From Chloroflexi bacterium OLB15 (GTDB taxonomy: Bacteria; Chloroflexota; Anaerolineae; Aggregatilineales; Phototrophicaceae), in the NCBI GenBank assembly GCA_001567085.1, contig LMZS01000168.1, positions 1 to 44,823 on the forward strand: DNA of 44,823 nucleotides, in the 5' to 3' direction. Positions 16,500 through 23,819 of this stretch are shown here, piece by piece. The position numbers were made by a program, and so were the translations under genes. The notes below the pieces were generated by a model that was not told the origin of the DNA, did not search any database, and saw only the letters and a program-made list of their open reading frames with translations. How positions within the stretch are numbered: position 1 is the stretch's first letter; each line of letters opens with the position of its first letter.

Positions 16500-17450
16500 A
16501 TGTCTCGTATTCTTGTTGCCGGAGAACTAAACGCAGATTTGATCCTGTCTGGCTTGCCCTCACTGCCGGTTATCGGGCGTGAGCTGATCGGCTCTGGCTT
16601 TGCGATGGCGCTGGGCAGCTCGTCTGCGATCACGGCAGCGCGGATGGCAGCATTAGGCGCAGATGATCCAGAGTATGCGGTTGATTTTGTTGGCCTGATT
16701 GGTGACGATGATATTGGCCGTTTCGTGCTGGATCAACTGCATCATTTTGGCGTGCATACGGATGCTGTGCAGGTAGTGGGAACACCGACAGGCGTCACTA
16801 TTGCCCTGACCTATGCGCGTGACCGGGCTTTGTTAACTTACCCCGGCACTATCGCGGTATTTGATGGGCAGGGGATCACGCAGGAACAACTAAGGCGGTA
16901 CACGCATTTGCACGTCGGTTCGTTCTTCTTACAAAACGCGCTGCAACCGCAGCTTGCTGCAATTTTCAGAATGGCGCGCGAAGCAGGGCTTACCACTTCG
17001 CTTGATGTAGGTTGGGATCCTGCCGAACGGTGGATGGGCAACCCGCATCTTGCGCCGGCGCTCGCGCATACCAGCGATTTCCTGCCCAATGAAGATGAAA
17101 CCGCCGCGCTGGCCGCCACCCCCGAAGCGCTCAAGCAGCTTGTGGGCGGCACGCTGGTGGTCAAACGCGGCGCGCAGGGGGCATCTGCATACACTGACTC
17201 TGGCGGCGCAAGTACTGAAACACGGGTTCCAGCGTTTCCGGTCACCCCGGTAGATACCACAGGGGCGGGGGATGCCTTTAACGCCGGATATATCTACGCG
17301 CTGCATATTCGCGGCGAAAGCATGACCTCAGCGCTGCGATTTGCCGCTGCTTGCGGCGCACAGGCCACCCAGCACGTGGGCGGTGCAACTGCGGCGCCAA
17401 GCGAATATATGATCCACGAACTGATTACAGAATGGGAACGCCAGATATGA
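16500..17450 (+). CDS. PfkB-family sugar kinase
   Basis: A 316-residue ribokinase-fold kinase. The N-terminal PfkB elements are 'ILVAGELNADLIL' and 'GSSSAITAARMAALGA'. The C-terminal signature 'PVDTTGAGDAFNAGYIYAL' carries the anion hole and catalytic base D258. It transfers ATP phosphate to a sugar or sugar phosphate. The downstream gene is a LacD-type aldolase and overlaps its stop by 4 bp (ATGA), so tagatose-6-phosphate to tagatose-1,6-bisphosphate is the likely reaction. An aminosugar or galactosamine kinase role is the alternative. Start ATG 16500 has GAAGG 7 nt upstream and lies 20 bp after the GH4 stop. Only one kinase is present, while the proposed pathway needs two phosphorylations. 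Confidence 0.88.
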   Translation: MSRILVAGELNADLILSGLPSLPVIGRELIGSGFAMALGSSSAITAARMAALGADDPEYAVDFVGLIGDDDIGRFVLDQLHHFGVHTDAVQVVGTPTGVTIALTYARDRALLTYPGTIAVFDGQGITQEQLRRYTHLHVGSFFLQNALQPQLAAIFRMAREAGLTTSLDVGWDPAERWMGNPHLAPALAHTSDFLPNEDETAALAATPEALKQLVGGTLVVKRGAQGASAYTDSGGASTETRVPAFPVTPVDTTGAGDAFNAGYIYALHIRGESMTSALRFAAACGAQATQHVGGATAAPSEYMIHELITEWERQI

Positions 17451-18427
17451 ATCAAACGCTTACACCGGGTAAATGGCGCGGGTTAAAAGCTGCTGCTAGC
17501 GATAATTTCACTTTTAGCATCCTCGCCTTCGATCAGCGTGGCAATTACCGCGCTATGCTGCCTGCTGATGCCACCTTTGAAGCGGCGGCGCAGATCAAAG
17601 CTGAGGTCGTCAGCGCACTGGCGCCACAGGTTACAGCCGTGCTGCTTGATCCTGTTTACGGGCTGGAAGCGGCAGTTGCTATGCCCGGAAGCTGTGGGCT
17701 GCTGATGGCGCTGGAAAAAACTGGCTATGCAGGCTCGCCACAGGAACGCCGGATTGATTTCATCCCCGGTTGGGATGTCAGCATGATCCGCGCCATCGGG
17801 GCAACGGCGGTGAAACTGCTGGTGTACTATCATCCGAATGCTGGCGCGGTAACGGATGAAATTGACGCGACAATTGCGCGGATCGCCGACGAATGCCACG
17901 ATCAGGATATTCCGCTGTTTGTTGAACCGCTTAGCTACAGCATTGATGCAGAAATCAAAGCCGATAGCCCTGAATTTGCGGAAGAACGCCCGCGTATCGT
18001 TCGCGATACGGCTTACCGCATCAGCCGCTTAGGCGTTGATATCCTCAAAATGGAATTTCCGGTCAATGTAACCTTCCAAACGGACATGGCAGTATGGGAA
18101 GCTGCGTGTAAAGCAGTAAGCGAAGCATCGCTTGTTCCCTGGACGCTGTTGAGCGCGGGCGTAGATTTTGACACCTATACGCGGCAGGTCACGATTGCCT
18201 GCCAGAGTGGCGCCAGCGGCTTTGTGGGCGGGCGTGCCATCTGGAAAGAAGCCATCGCCACAACCGCTGAAGCGCGCGCCGCTTTCCTGAAGGATGAGGG
18301 GCGGCGCCGCGTTGATATTTTGCGCCAGATCGTAGAGCGCGATGCCCGCCCCTGGACTGATTTTTATGCCCCGCCGATCAACGCTGAGAACTGGCATGAA
18401 GCCTATCGCGCAGAGATCAGGCGGTAA
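17447..18427 (+). CDS. lacD: tagatose-1,6-bisphosphate aldolase, LacD type
   Basis: A 326-residue class I aldolase with the usual LacD length. The proposed Schiff-base lysine is in 'VDILKMEFPVN'. Supporting strands are 'FSILAFDQRGNYRAML' at the N-terminus, 'VTAVLLDPVYGLEA', 'AVKLLVYYHPNAG', 'PLFVEPLSYS', and 'GASGFVGGRAIWKEA' near the C-terminal phosphate site. It splits tagatose-1,6-bisphosphate to dihydroxyacetone phosphate and glyceraldehyde-3-phosphate. Sulfofructose-phosphate aldolase belongs to a related family, but no sulfoglycolytic partner is present. Translation starts in the ATGA overlap with the kinase gene, giving tight coupling. Together with AgaS-like and PfkB proteins this is the standard lower route for galactosamine or lactose-type sugars. 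Confidence 0.85.
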   Translation: MNQTLTPGKWRGLKAAASDNFTFSILAFDQRGNYRAMLPADATFEAAAQIKAEVVSALAPQVTAVLLDPVYGLEAAVAMPGSCGLLMALEKTGYAGSPQERRIDFIPGWDVSMIRAIGATAVKLLVYYHPNAGAVTDEIDATIARIADECHDQDIPLFVEPLSYSIDAEIKADSPEFAEERPRIVRDTAYRISRLGVDILKMEFPVNVTFQTDMAVWEAACKAVSEASLVPWTLLSAGVDFDTYTRQVTIACQSGASGFVGGRAIWKEAIATTAEARAAFLKDEGRRRVDILRQIVERDARPWTDFYAPPINAENWHEAYRAEIRR

Positions 18428-18445
18428 CCTGTAGGGTATAACGCT

Positions 18446-19499
18446 ATGACCAACGACATTTACTTAAGCGAGTTTGTTCCGCGCCCCAGGCTGGTGGTCA
18501 AAGAAACCAGCATCCTGACGCCACGTTTTCCGGTGATTGATGCGCACAATCATCTTGCTGAGCCATTTGGCGGCGGCTGGGATCAACGCCCGATCAGCGA
18601 GCTGCTGGATACTATGGATGCCGCGCACGTTCAAGCCTACGTTGATCTTGATGGCGGGTGGGGTGAGGACATTTTGCAGCGCCATCTGGATAACATCAAA
18701 GCGCATGCGCCGGAACGTTTTTTATATGTTTGGCGGCGTGGACTGGTCGAAATGGCCGGAACACGGCGATCATTTTGGGGAATGGGCAGCAAAACAGTTT
18801 CGCGCACAGGTGGCGCGCGGCGCAGATGGCCTCAAAATCTGGAAACCGTTTGGCTTATCGGTGCGCGATCAGCACGACCAACTGGTTGCCATAGATGATC
18901 CGAGATTGGATGCGTTGTGGGCATCCGCAGGCGAACTTAAGCTGCCTGTGCTGATCCATATTGCCGATCCGGTGGCTTTTTTCGACCCATTAGACAACAC
19001 CAACGAGCGTTTTGAAGAGCTGAACGCGAACCCTGACTGGCAGTTTCCAAGCCCGCCCTTTCCGCCGTTTATGAAGCTGATGAACGATTTCAAGGCGCTG
19101 GTTTTGCGGCACCGCGATACCACTTTCATCGGCGCGCACGTTGGCTGTTACGCGGAAAACCTGGGCTGGGTGGCGCAAATGCTGGATGACTGCCCGAATT
19201 ATGTAGTGGATATTAGCGCGCGCATCAGCGAACTTGGACGCCAGCCGTATACTGCCCGCCGCTTTTTCACCGACTATGCCCAACGGATTTTGTTCGGGAT
19301 TGATGCTGGCGCGGAATTGGATGCTTACCGGCGCTACTATCGTTTCCTGGAGACCGACGACGAATATTTCAACTACGGTATCAGCGACATTCCCGGCCAG
19401 GGGCGTTGGTATATTTATGGCCTGCATTTGCCTGATGACGTGCTGCGTAAGGTGTATTTTGACAACGCCAAACGGGTACTAGACGGCCCTTCGCGCTGA
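18446..19499 (+). CDS. amidohydrolase-2 family TIM-barrel hydrolase (frameshifted)
   Basis: A metal-dependent hydrolase of the ACMSD/amidohydrolase-2 superfamily. The frame starts at ATG 18446 and carries 'VIDAHNHLAEPFGGG' (HxH metal site). It breaks in a T6 run at 18718-18723; removing one T joins 'HAPERF' to 'YMFGGVDWSKWPEH'. Downstream are 'LPVLIHIADP' (His), 'TFIGAHVGCYAENLGW' (His) and 'RILFGIDAG' (Asp), completing the expected metal-site set. The repaired length is about 350 residues. It follows lacD by 18 bp on the same message. Its substrate is unknown: a deacylation, lactone opening or other step on galactosamine-derived sugars is possible. An indel in a homopolymer suggests a sequencing error rather than a dead gene. 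Confidence 0.75.
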
Positions 19500-19520
19500 T
19501 TTTTGAGCGAAAAAATCACA

Positions 19521-19548
19521 TTCACATCTTCTCGAATATCAGTATCAT
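19521..19548 (+). promoter_or_regulatory. promoter of the deoR-type gene
   Basis: TTCACA (19521-19526), a 16-bp spacer and TATCAT (19543-19548), each one mismatch from consensus. The start would lie about 20 nt before the ATG at 19575. Confidence 0.45.
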
Positions 19549-19574
19549 TAAACAGGATTCCGAATGGAGAGTAG

Positions 19575-20354
19575 ATGTCTAATACTGAGCTTTTAGGGCT
19601 GGAACGGCAGGAAAGAATCGCGCAGATTCTTGAGCAGCGCGGCACCCTGACCGTCGCCGAAATTAGCGAATCCTTTGATGTGAGCGAAGCAACAGCGCGC
19701 CGCGATCTGGCGGCATTGGCCTCTCGTAACCTGATTCGCCGCGTGCATGGCGGGGCGATGCGCGCGCACACCGTTGCCACCAGCGAAGCGCCGATCCTGA
19801 ATCGTCAGGAACAGAACGCCGAAATTAAGAAGCGCATCGGGCAAACTGCCGCGCGCAGAATCCAGAATAATGAAACCGTGCTGTTGATGGGCGGTAGTAC
19901 GGGGTTGGCAGTTGCCCGCGAACTAGGCGAACACACCAACCTGACGATTGTAACCGACTCGCTGTTCGTCGCGAATGAACTGATGCGTCAGGGAAATCAC
20001 AAAGTGATCATGCTGGGCGGCATGATTGATCCGGCTGAATTTGCGGTACGCGGCACGCTGCTGCGCCTGATTTTATCTGAGCTTCAGGTTGATAAAGTTG
20101 TTCTCGGCACAAAAGCAATCTCGGCTCAGCGCGGGCTTAGCGCAGAAAGCGCCGAGGAAGCCGAAATCGCACGGGCATTCATCCATGTCGGCCATCATGT
20201 GATCGTGGTTGCTGATAGCAGCAAGTTCCAGCAAACGGCGCTGGTTCGCGTCGTCCCCATCGAGTCAATTGACACCCTGATTACTGATGCTGGCATTCCG
20301 CCAAGCGCGTTGGAATCGTTCAGGGAACGCGGCATTACTGTCGAAATTGTGTGA
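19575..20354 (+). CDS. DeoR-family transcriptional regulator
   Basis: A 259-residue repressor. The winged helix-turn-helix is 'LTVAEISESFDVSEATARRD' at about residues 25-44, followed by the family wing 'NLIRRVHGGAM'. The C-terminal sugar-phosphate sensor domain has 'NNETVLLMGGSTGLAVAREL', 'LTIVTDSLFVANEL' and 'KVVLGTKAISAQRGLSAESA'. DeoR proteins such as AgaR, LacR and GatR respond to phosphorylated sugars, often tagatose derivatives. Its place after an AgaS/PfkB/LacD set therefore fits a tagatose-phosphate-sensing repressor of locus A. Start ATG 19575 has GGAGAG close upstream. It lies 75 bp after the amidohydrolase with its own promoter and is convergent with the LacI gene. Confidence 0.92.
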   Translation: MSNTELLGLERQERIAQILEQRGTLTVAEISESFDVSEATARRDLAALASRNLIRRVHGGAMRAHTVATSEAPILNRQEQNAEIKKRIGQTAARRIQNNETVLLMGGSTGLAVARELGEHTNLTIVTDSLFVANELMRQGNHKVIMLGGMIDPAEFAVRGTLLRLILSELQVDKVVLGTKAISAQRGLSAESAEEAEIARAFIHVGHHVIVVADSSKFQQTALVRVVPIESIDTLITDAGIPPSALESFRERGITVEIV

Positions 20355-20410
20355 ATCTGCGCGTATGGGAAATGTCTGAGCAGGTAGCGGTAGGGGCGAG
20401 CAGACGGAAA

Positions 20411-21433
20411 CTACTCCTGACGGTTCGCGCCGCAGGATTTTCGGATGATCAGTTGGGGTTGCAAAATCACTTTGCGGTAAGCTGCATCGGGGTTTTTCAT
20501 CCTGTTCAAAAGCAGCTCCAGCGCCTGCTGCCCCAGTTCATAGCTTGGCTGGGTGATTGCCGTAAGCGGCGGATTCAGGTCTTCCGCCCAGGGCATATCG
20601 TCAAAGCTGATCAGGGCAACTTCCTCAGGAATACGCACGCGCATTTCATGCAGCGCCCGCAGGCAGCCCAGCGCCATCAGGTTATTTGAGGCAAAAATGG
20701 CATCCGGCGGATTTGCAGATAACATCAATTCGCGGGTCAGGTCGTAGCCGCTATCCAGCTTGAACGTTCCCATTTTGACCAGCTCAGGGATTGGCTCAAC
20801 ATCTGCGCTATCAAGGGCTGCATAGTACCCCTGCAAGCGTTCGCGCCCCGGCGTCAGGTTTTGCGGGCCTGCAAGAATCGCGATTCGCCGGTAGCCTAAG
20901 GCGACCAGATGCGCGATGGCAAGCTGCGTTCCCCGAAAGTTATCCACAATGACGGTATCCGCCTCAAAACCTGAAATTTCGCGGTCAACCAGTACGATGG
21001 GCGTGCCGGAAGCCTGCACAGGCGAGAGCATCTTGGCATCTTTCGGGTGCGTGGGCACCACAATCAACCCGGCCGCCTGCTGTGAACGCATGATATCCAG
21101 ATAGGATTTTTGTTTTTCGGGATTATCGTCGGTGTTGCACAGGATCACGTTTAACTGGTGGGCATATGCCAGGTCTTCAACGGCGCGTACCAGCGAAAGA
21201 AACAGCGCGTTTTGAATGTCGGGGATGATTAAGCCGATGGTGCTGGATTTTTGAACACGTAAACTTTGCGCCACCCGGTTAGGCCGGTAATTCAGTTCGC
21301 GCACAGCATCCAATACACGCTCGCGTAGTTCAACATTAACCGACTCATTTCCGGCTAACACGCGTGAAACAGTTGCGCTAGAGACGCCTGCTTTGCGCGC
21401 AACATCGTGAATGTCTGTATTCCTCCTTTGCAT
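20411..21433 (-). CDS. LacI-family transcriptional regulator (locus B)
   Basis: A 340-residue regulator. The N-terminal LacI helix-turn-helix is 'TDIHDVARKAGVSSATVSRV' followed by the hinge region 'ELNYRPNRVAQSLR'. The periplasmic-binding-like ligand domain has 'TIGLIIPDIQNALFLSLVRA', 'AAGLIVVPTHP', 'ALGYRRIAILAGP' and 'PPDAIFASNNLMALGCL'. It would bind an unphosphorylated sugar. I use ATG 21433, immediately before the HTH; ATG 21463 and GTG/ATG 21475 are in-frame alternatives. It is the last gene in the long minus-strand operon after GH172. The paired palindromes at 30442 and 30550 have the CG-centred form LacI proteins bind, so it is the likely repressor of that operon. Confidence 0.9.
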   Translation of the reverse strand: MQRRNTDIHDVARKAGVSSATVSRVLAGNESVNVELRERVLDAVRELNYRPNRVAQSLRVQKSSTIGLIIPDIQNALFLSLVRAVEDLAYAHQLNVILCNTDDNPEKQKSYLDIMRSQQAAGLIVVPTHPKDAKMLSPVQASGTPIVLVDREISGFEADTVIVDNFRGTQLAIAHLVALGYRRIAILAGPQNLTPGRERLQGYYAALDSADVEPIPELVKMGTFKLDSGYDLTRELMLSANPPDAIFASNNLMALGCLRALHEMRVRIPEEVALISFDDMPWAEDLNPPLTAITQPSYELGQQALELLLNRMKNPDAAYRKVILQPQLIIRKSCGANRQE

Positions 21434-21484
21434 ATTCGTTTTTTCCTGACCTGGTGATGACATGAACACGGTCATCTTTTTCTA

Positions 21485-21517
21485 GCCAGTCGCAGCAAAC
21501 CTGAAACTGCGACTGGC
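21485..21517 (-). repeat. hairpin in the leader before the lacI-type gene
   Basis: A perfect 11-bp stem (GCCAGTCGCAG 21485-21495 with CTGCGACTGGC 21507-21517) and 11-nt loop between GH172 and the LacI gene. No T tract follows on either strand. It is probably an mRNA-stability or expression-tuning element, or an operator. Confidence 0.5.
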
Positions 21518-21575
21518 ACGGCAAACGATCACTTCTGCGACAGGATTTCTGCGCTCAAACCATTATCTACACTTT

Positions 21576-22694
21576 TTACTCATGTCGAGGTAAGCGTTCT
21601 TCCAGCGTTGGAAATGCCGGAAACGGCTTATGCGGCTCTAGCTGGTACCAGTAAGCGGTGCTGGAATAATCATCGTTTCGCCGGTTAGCATGCCCATGTT
21701 CAATTGTCACCCGAATTGATTTCTGAAAGCAAATCGGGTCTTCAATATGGAAGCGGTACAGCGAAATCTTATCTGACCAGTTTGGCCCGCCGGGCAGTGT
21801 GATGCCGTGATATGGCGCGTTGTAGGCAACTGCCGGGCACCACGCGGTATTGAAATAGTCTTCGGTTCCGGTGCCGTGTAATGAAGGCGGCCATATTTCG
21901 CCGTCAATGAAAATCATGTCGTCGCCTTCGCCATACCAGTTGAAAGCATCGCCTACGCCGGGGATATTCTGATGCATTTCCTCTGGCGAAATCGGCCAAG
22001 GCGCGGCTTCTGGCCAGGGGCGCTTACGCAGGTTGTGAATATTCAGGTTGCAGCCCACGTAATGCCCCGCGCCTTCGGCCTCCAGAATCACGTAATTGCC
22101 CTTGCCATCCGTGTTGGTGCCGCCAAATGACCATTCGTGATTTTTCATGCCTTCATCAGAGATGCCATCCGTCGGATTTTGACGCCGCCACTGGGCATGG
22201 AAGCGCCCCAGATCAGGATCAATATGGCTATGAAGCTCATAGTCAATGTAATAGTAAAACAGCACTTCAACATCGCACTCGCTGGTTACTTCAAACAGCG
22301 CGCGTTCAGAAAAGGGCATCGGGAACCAGCAGTTGAAAGAGCGCCCGTTTGCAGGACTCATTTGCAGCGGCATCGAAACAAAATCGGTGGTTTTAGCATG
22401 CCCGATGCCGAAAAAGTCACCAATCGGCGCCTCTATCGAGTAATCGCTCTCGTTATCCCAGCGCGCCCGCAGGGTTACTTTCCGCAAAAAGTCTTCCTCG
22501 TGGCATACCATCGTCACCCAGATGTGGTTGATGCACCCTGCTCCGGCAATATCGGCAATGGTCGTCGTGGTTCCTGGCGCAAGATGCAGGCGATCATCAT
22601 TGCCGCCGGTGCGATCATAGCTTGAAACCCGCCGTGTCGTTACCTGCCGCACGCGTGCCAGTTCCCCCATCGGGCTTCCCTTAAAAACGGACAT
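21576..22694 (-). CDS. GH172 (DUF2961) glycoside hydrolase
   Basis: A 372-residue DUF2961 protein. Founding GH172 members act on difructose dianhydride, and others are exo-alpha-D-arabinofuranosidases. Visible family stretches are 'TTTIADIAGAGCINHIWVT' near residue 43, 'RARWDNESDYSIEAPIGDFF' (97-116), 'GRSFNCWFPMPF', 'FYYYIDYEL', and the acidic 'FIDGEIWPPSLHGTGTEDYF' with candidate catalytic carboxylates. No signal peptide, so it should work in the cytoplasm on imported oligosaccharides. ATG 22694 has AAGGAAA 7 nt upstream. It is 49 bp after the DUF4185 gene in the same operon. Neighbouring DUF4185 and GH116 genes favour D-arabinofuranosidase over difructose hydrolase, but this is inference. 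Confidence 0.85.
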   Translation of the reverse strand: MSVFKGSPMGELARVRQVTTRRVSSYDRTGGNDDRLHLAPGTTTTIADIAGAGCINHIWVTMVCHEEDFLRKVTLRARWDNESDYSIEAPIGDFFGIGHAKTTDFVSMPLQMSPANGRSFNCWFPMPFSERALFEVTSECDVEVLFYYYIDYELHSHIDPDLGRFHAQWRRQNPTDGISDEGMKNHEWSFGGTNTDGKGNYVILEAEGAGHYVGCNLNIHNLRKRPWPEAAPWPISPEEMHQNIPGVGDAFNWYGEGDDMIFIDGEIWPPSLHGTGTEDYFNTAWCPAVAYNAPYHGITLPGGPNWSDKISLYRFHIEDPICFQKSIRVTIEHGHANRRNDDYSSTAYWYQLEPHKPFPAFPTLEERLPRHE

Positions 22695-22743
22695 GTTGGT
22701 TTCCTTGTCGAATTAGTTAATCTGCAAATGGCCTGTTTATTGG

Positions 22744-23799
22744 TTAATCGTCCCGAACCAAACGTGCGCGCATCAACATCACGTTGTACGGCCCCCACTG
22801 CGACATATTGAAATAGATCACTTCGCCATCGCTGGCCCAGGGATGTAGATAAGATCCGTAAAGTGACGGGAACTGGTTAGATGAAACCACCATCATCGGC
22901 TCGCTCCAGGGGCCGGTTAGCTCCGGCGCTTCACGGATCACGATGCCGTGACGCGGCTCATCCAGATACGTCATGATCCAGCGACCAAGAAAGTCGTTCC
23001 AGGCAACCGAGAGTTCGCCAACGGGCGCAGGCACAATTTCAACCGCCGCGTCAATATCGCTGCCCCAATCGCTGCCGTCCCAATAGGTGTAGGCGCTCAT
23101 ATCCAGCACCTGATCTGAAGGCACGCGCGCCAGTTGAATGCCGCTGTAGCGCCCTCCATGTGTGCCGAATACGTAGACAAAGCCTTCATTTTCCAGCAGC
23201 GCCGCCATGCCGAAATTGGTATCGCCTTGCCATACTGATTCCAGCGGCTGTGTCCACGTTTGCCCGCCATCATCGGAATAGCCCCAACCGGAGCGGTTCA
23301 GCGTCCAGTGGCCTGGTTCGTCCCATGACCGCACCGCCATATAGTGCAGATACATCCGGTCACCCACTGCGATTCCAGCAGTCGGAATGATGGTGAAATC
23401 GGCAAATTGTTTGCGTAATACAGCCCGCGCGCGTCCGTCTTCGTTGACGATGAATCCGTCCAGCGTGATGCCATCTTCAAGATCGTGATCGGTGGTATAT
23501 GCCAGCACGTTATAGCGCCACTGGCCACCACCACCGCCGCCTGCGGCGGGACGGCAGCAGCCAAAGGTATCGCCAAACGCGACGTACAGCGTGCCGTTCA
23601 AATCAAACATGCTGCCCAGGTCTGTCCCCAACACGCCATAGTTCACGTCTGTTTGGCTGGGAGAGTCTGGCCCGGTAACCCATTCTACAAACTCAACGTC
23701 TTCAACCCCTGTCAGTACCGGGGTAGGTACATCCTGGGCAACGGTCATCTTCACACTACCCATCAATACGAAAAACAAAACTAACAATAAGCGTTGCAT
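22744..23799 (-). CDS. secreted DUF4185 (GH183-like) predicted endo-D-arabinanase
   Basis: A 351-residue secreted protein. The signal peptide MQRLLLVLFFVLMGSVKMTV ends at AQD. The rest is a five-bladed-propeller-like DUF4185 domain: 'LYVAFGDTFGCC' near residue 60, 'WGYSDDGGQTWTQPL', 'GFVYVFGTHGGRYSGIQLAR', 'VAWNDFLGRWIMTYL' and 'YGSYLHPWASDGEVIYF'. DUF4185 was renamed GH183 after members were shown to be endo-D-arabinofuranases. ATG 23799 is chosen because it starts the signal peptide, with GAAGGG about 7 nt before it; the longer frame would reach into the GH116 gene. The secreted endo-enzyme, two cytoplasmic exo-family enzymes and an importer in one operon make a coherent degradation route. 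Catalytic residues were not verified. Confidence 0.78.
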   Translation of the reverse strand: MQRLLLVLFFVLMGSVKMTVAQDVPTPVLTGVEDVEFVEWVTGPDSPSQTDVNYGVLGTDLGSMFDLNGTLYVAFGDTFGCCRPAAGGGGGGQWRYNVLAYTTDHDLEDGITLDGFIVNEDGRARAVLRKQFADFTIIPTAGIAVGDRMYLHYMAVRSWDEPGHWTLNRSGWGYSDDGGQTWTQPLESVWQGDTNFGMAALLENEGFVYVFGTHGGRYSGIQLARVPSDQVLDMSAYTYWDGSDWGSDIDAAVEIVPAPVGELSVAWNDFLGRWIMTYLDEPRHGIVIREAPELTGPWSEPMMVVSSNQFPSLYGSYLHPWASDGEVIYFNMSQWGPYNVMLMRARLVRDD

Positions 23800-23819
23800 T
23801 CCTTGTCCCTTCAGATTGT

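Noticed and set aside
17447..18427. Reading locus A as sulfoquinovose degradation because of the class I aldolase
   Set aside because: No sulfoquinovosidase of GH31 type, SQ isomerase or sulfolactaldehyde enzyme is present; AgaS-like, GH4 and GH114 genes fit a galactosamine/tagatose route better.
5268..19583. An identical 16-mer (AGAGTAGATGTCTAAT) at 5268-5283 and 19568-19583
   Set aside because: One exact 16-mer match in 45 kb is within chance expectation, and the first copy opens only a three-codon frame, so it is not treated as a regulatory repeat.
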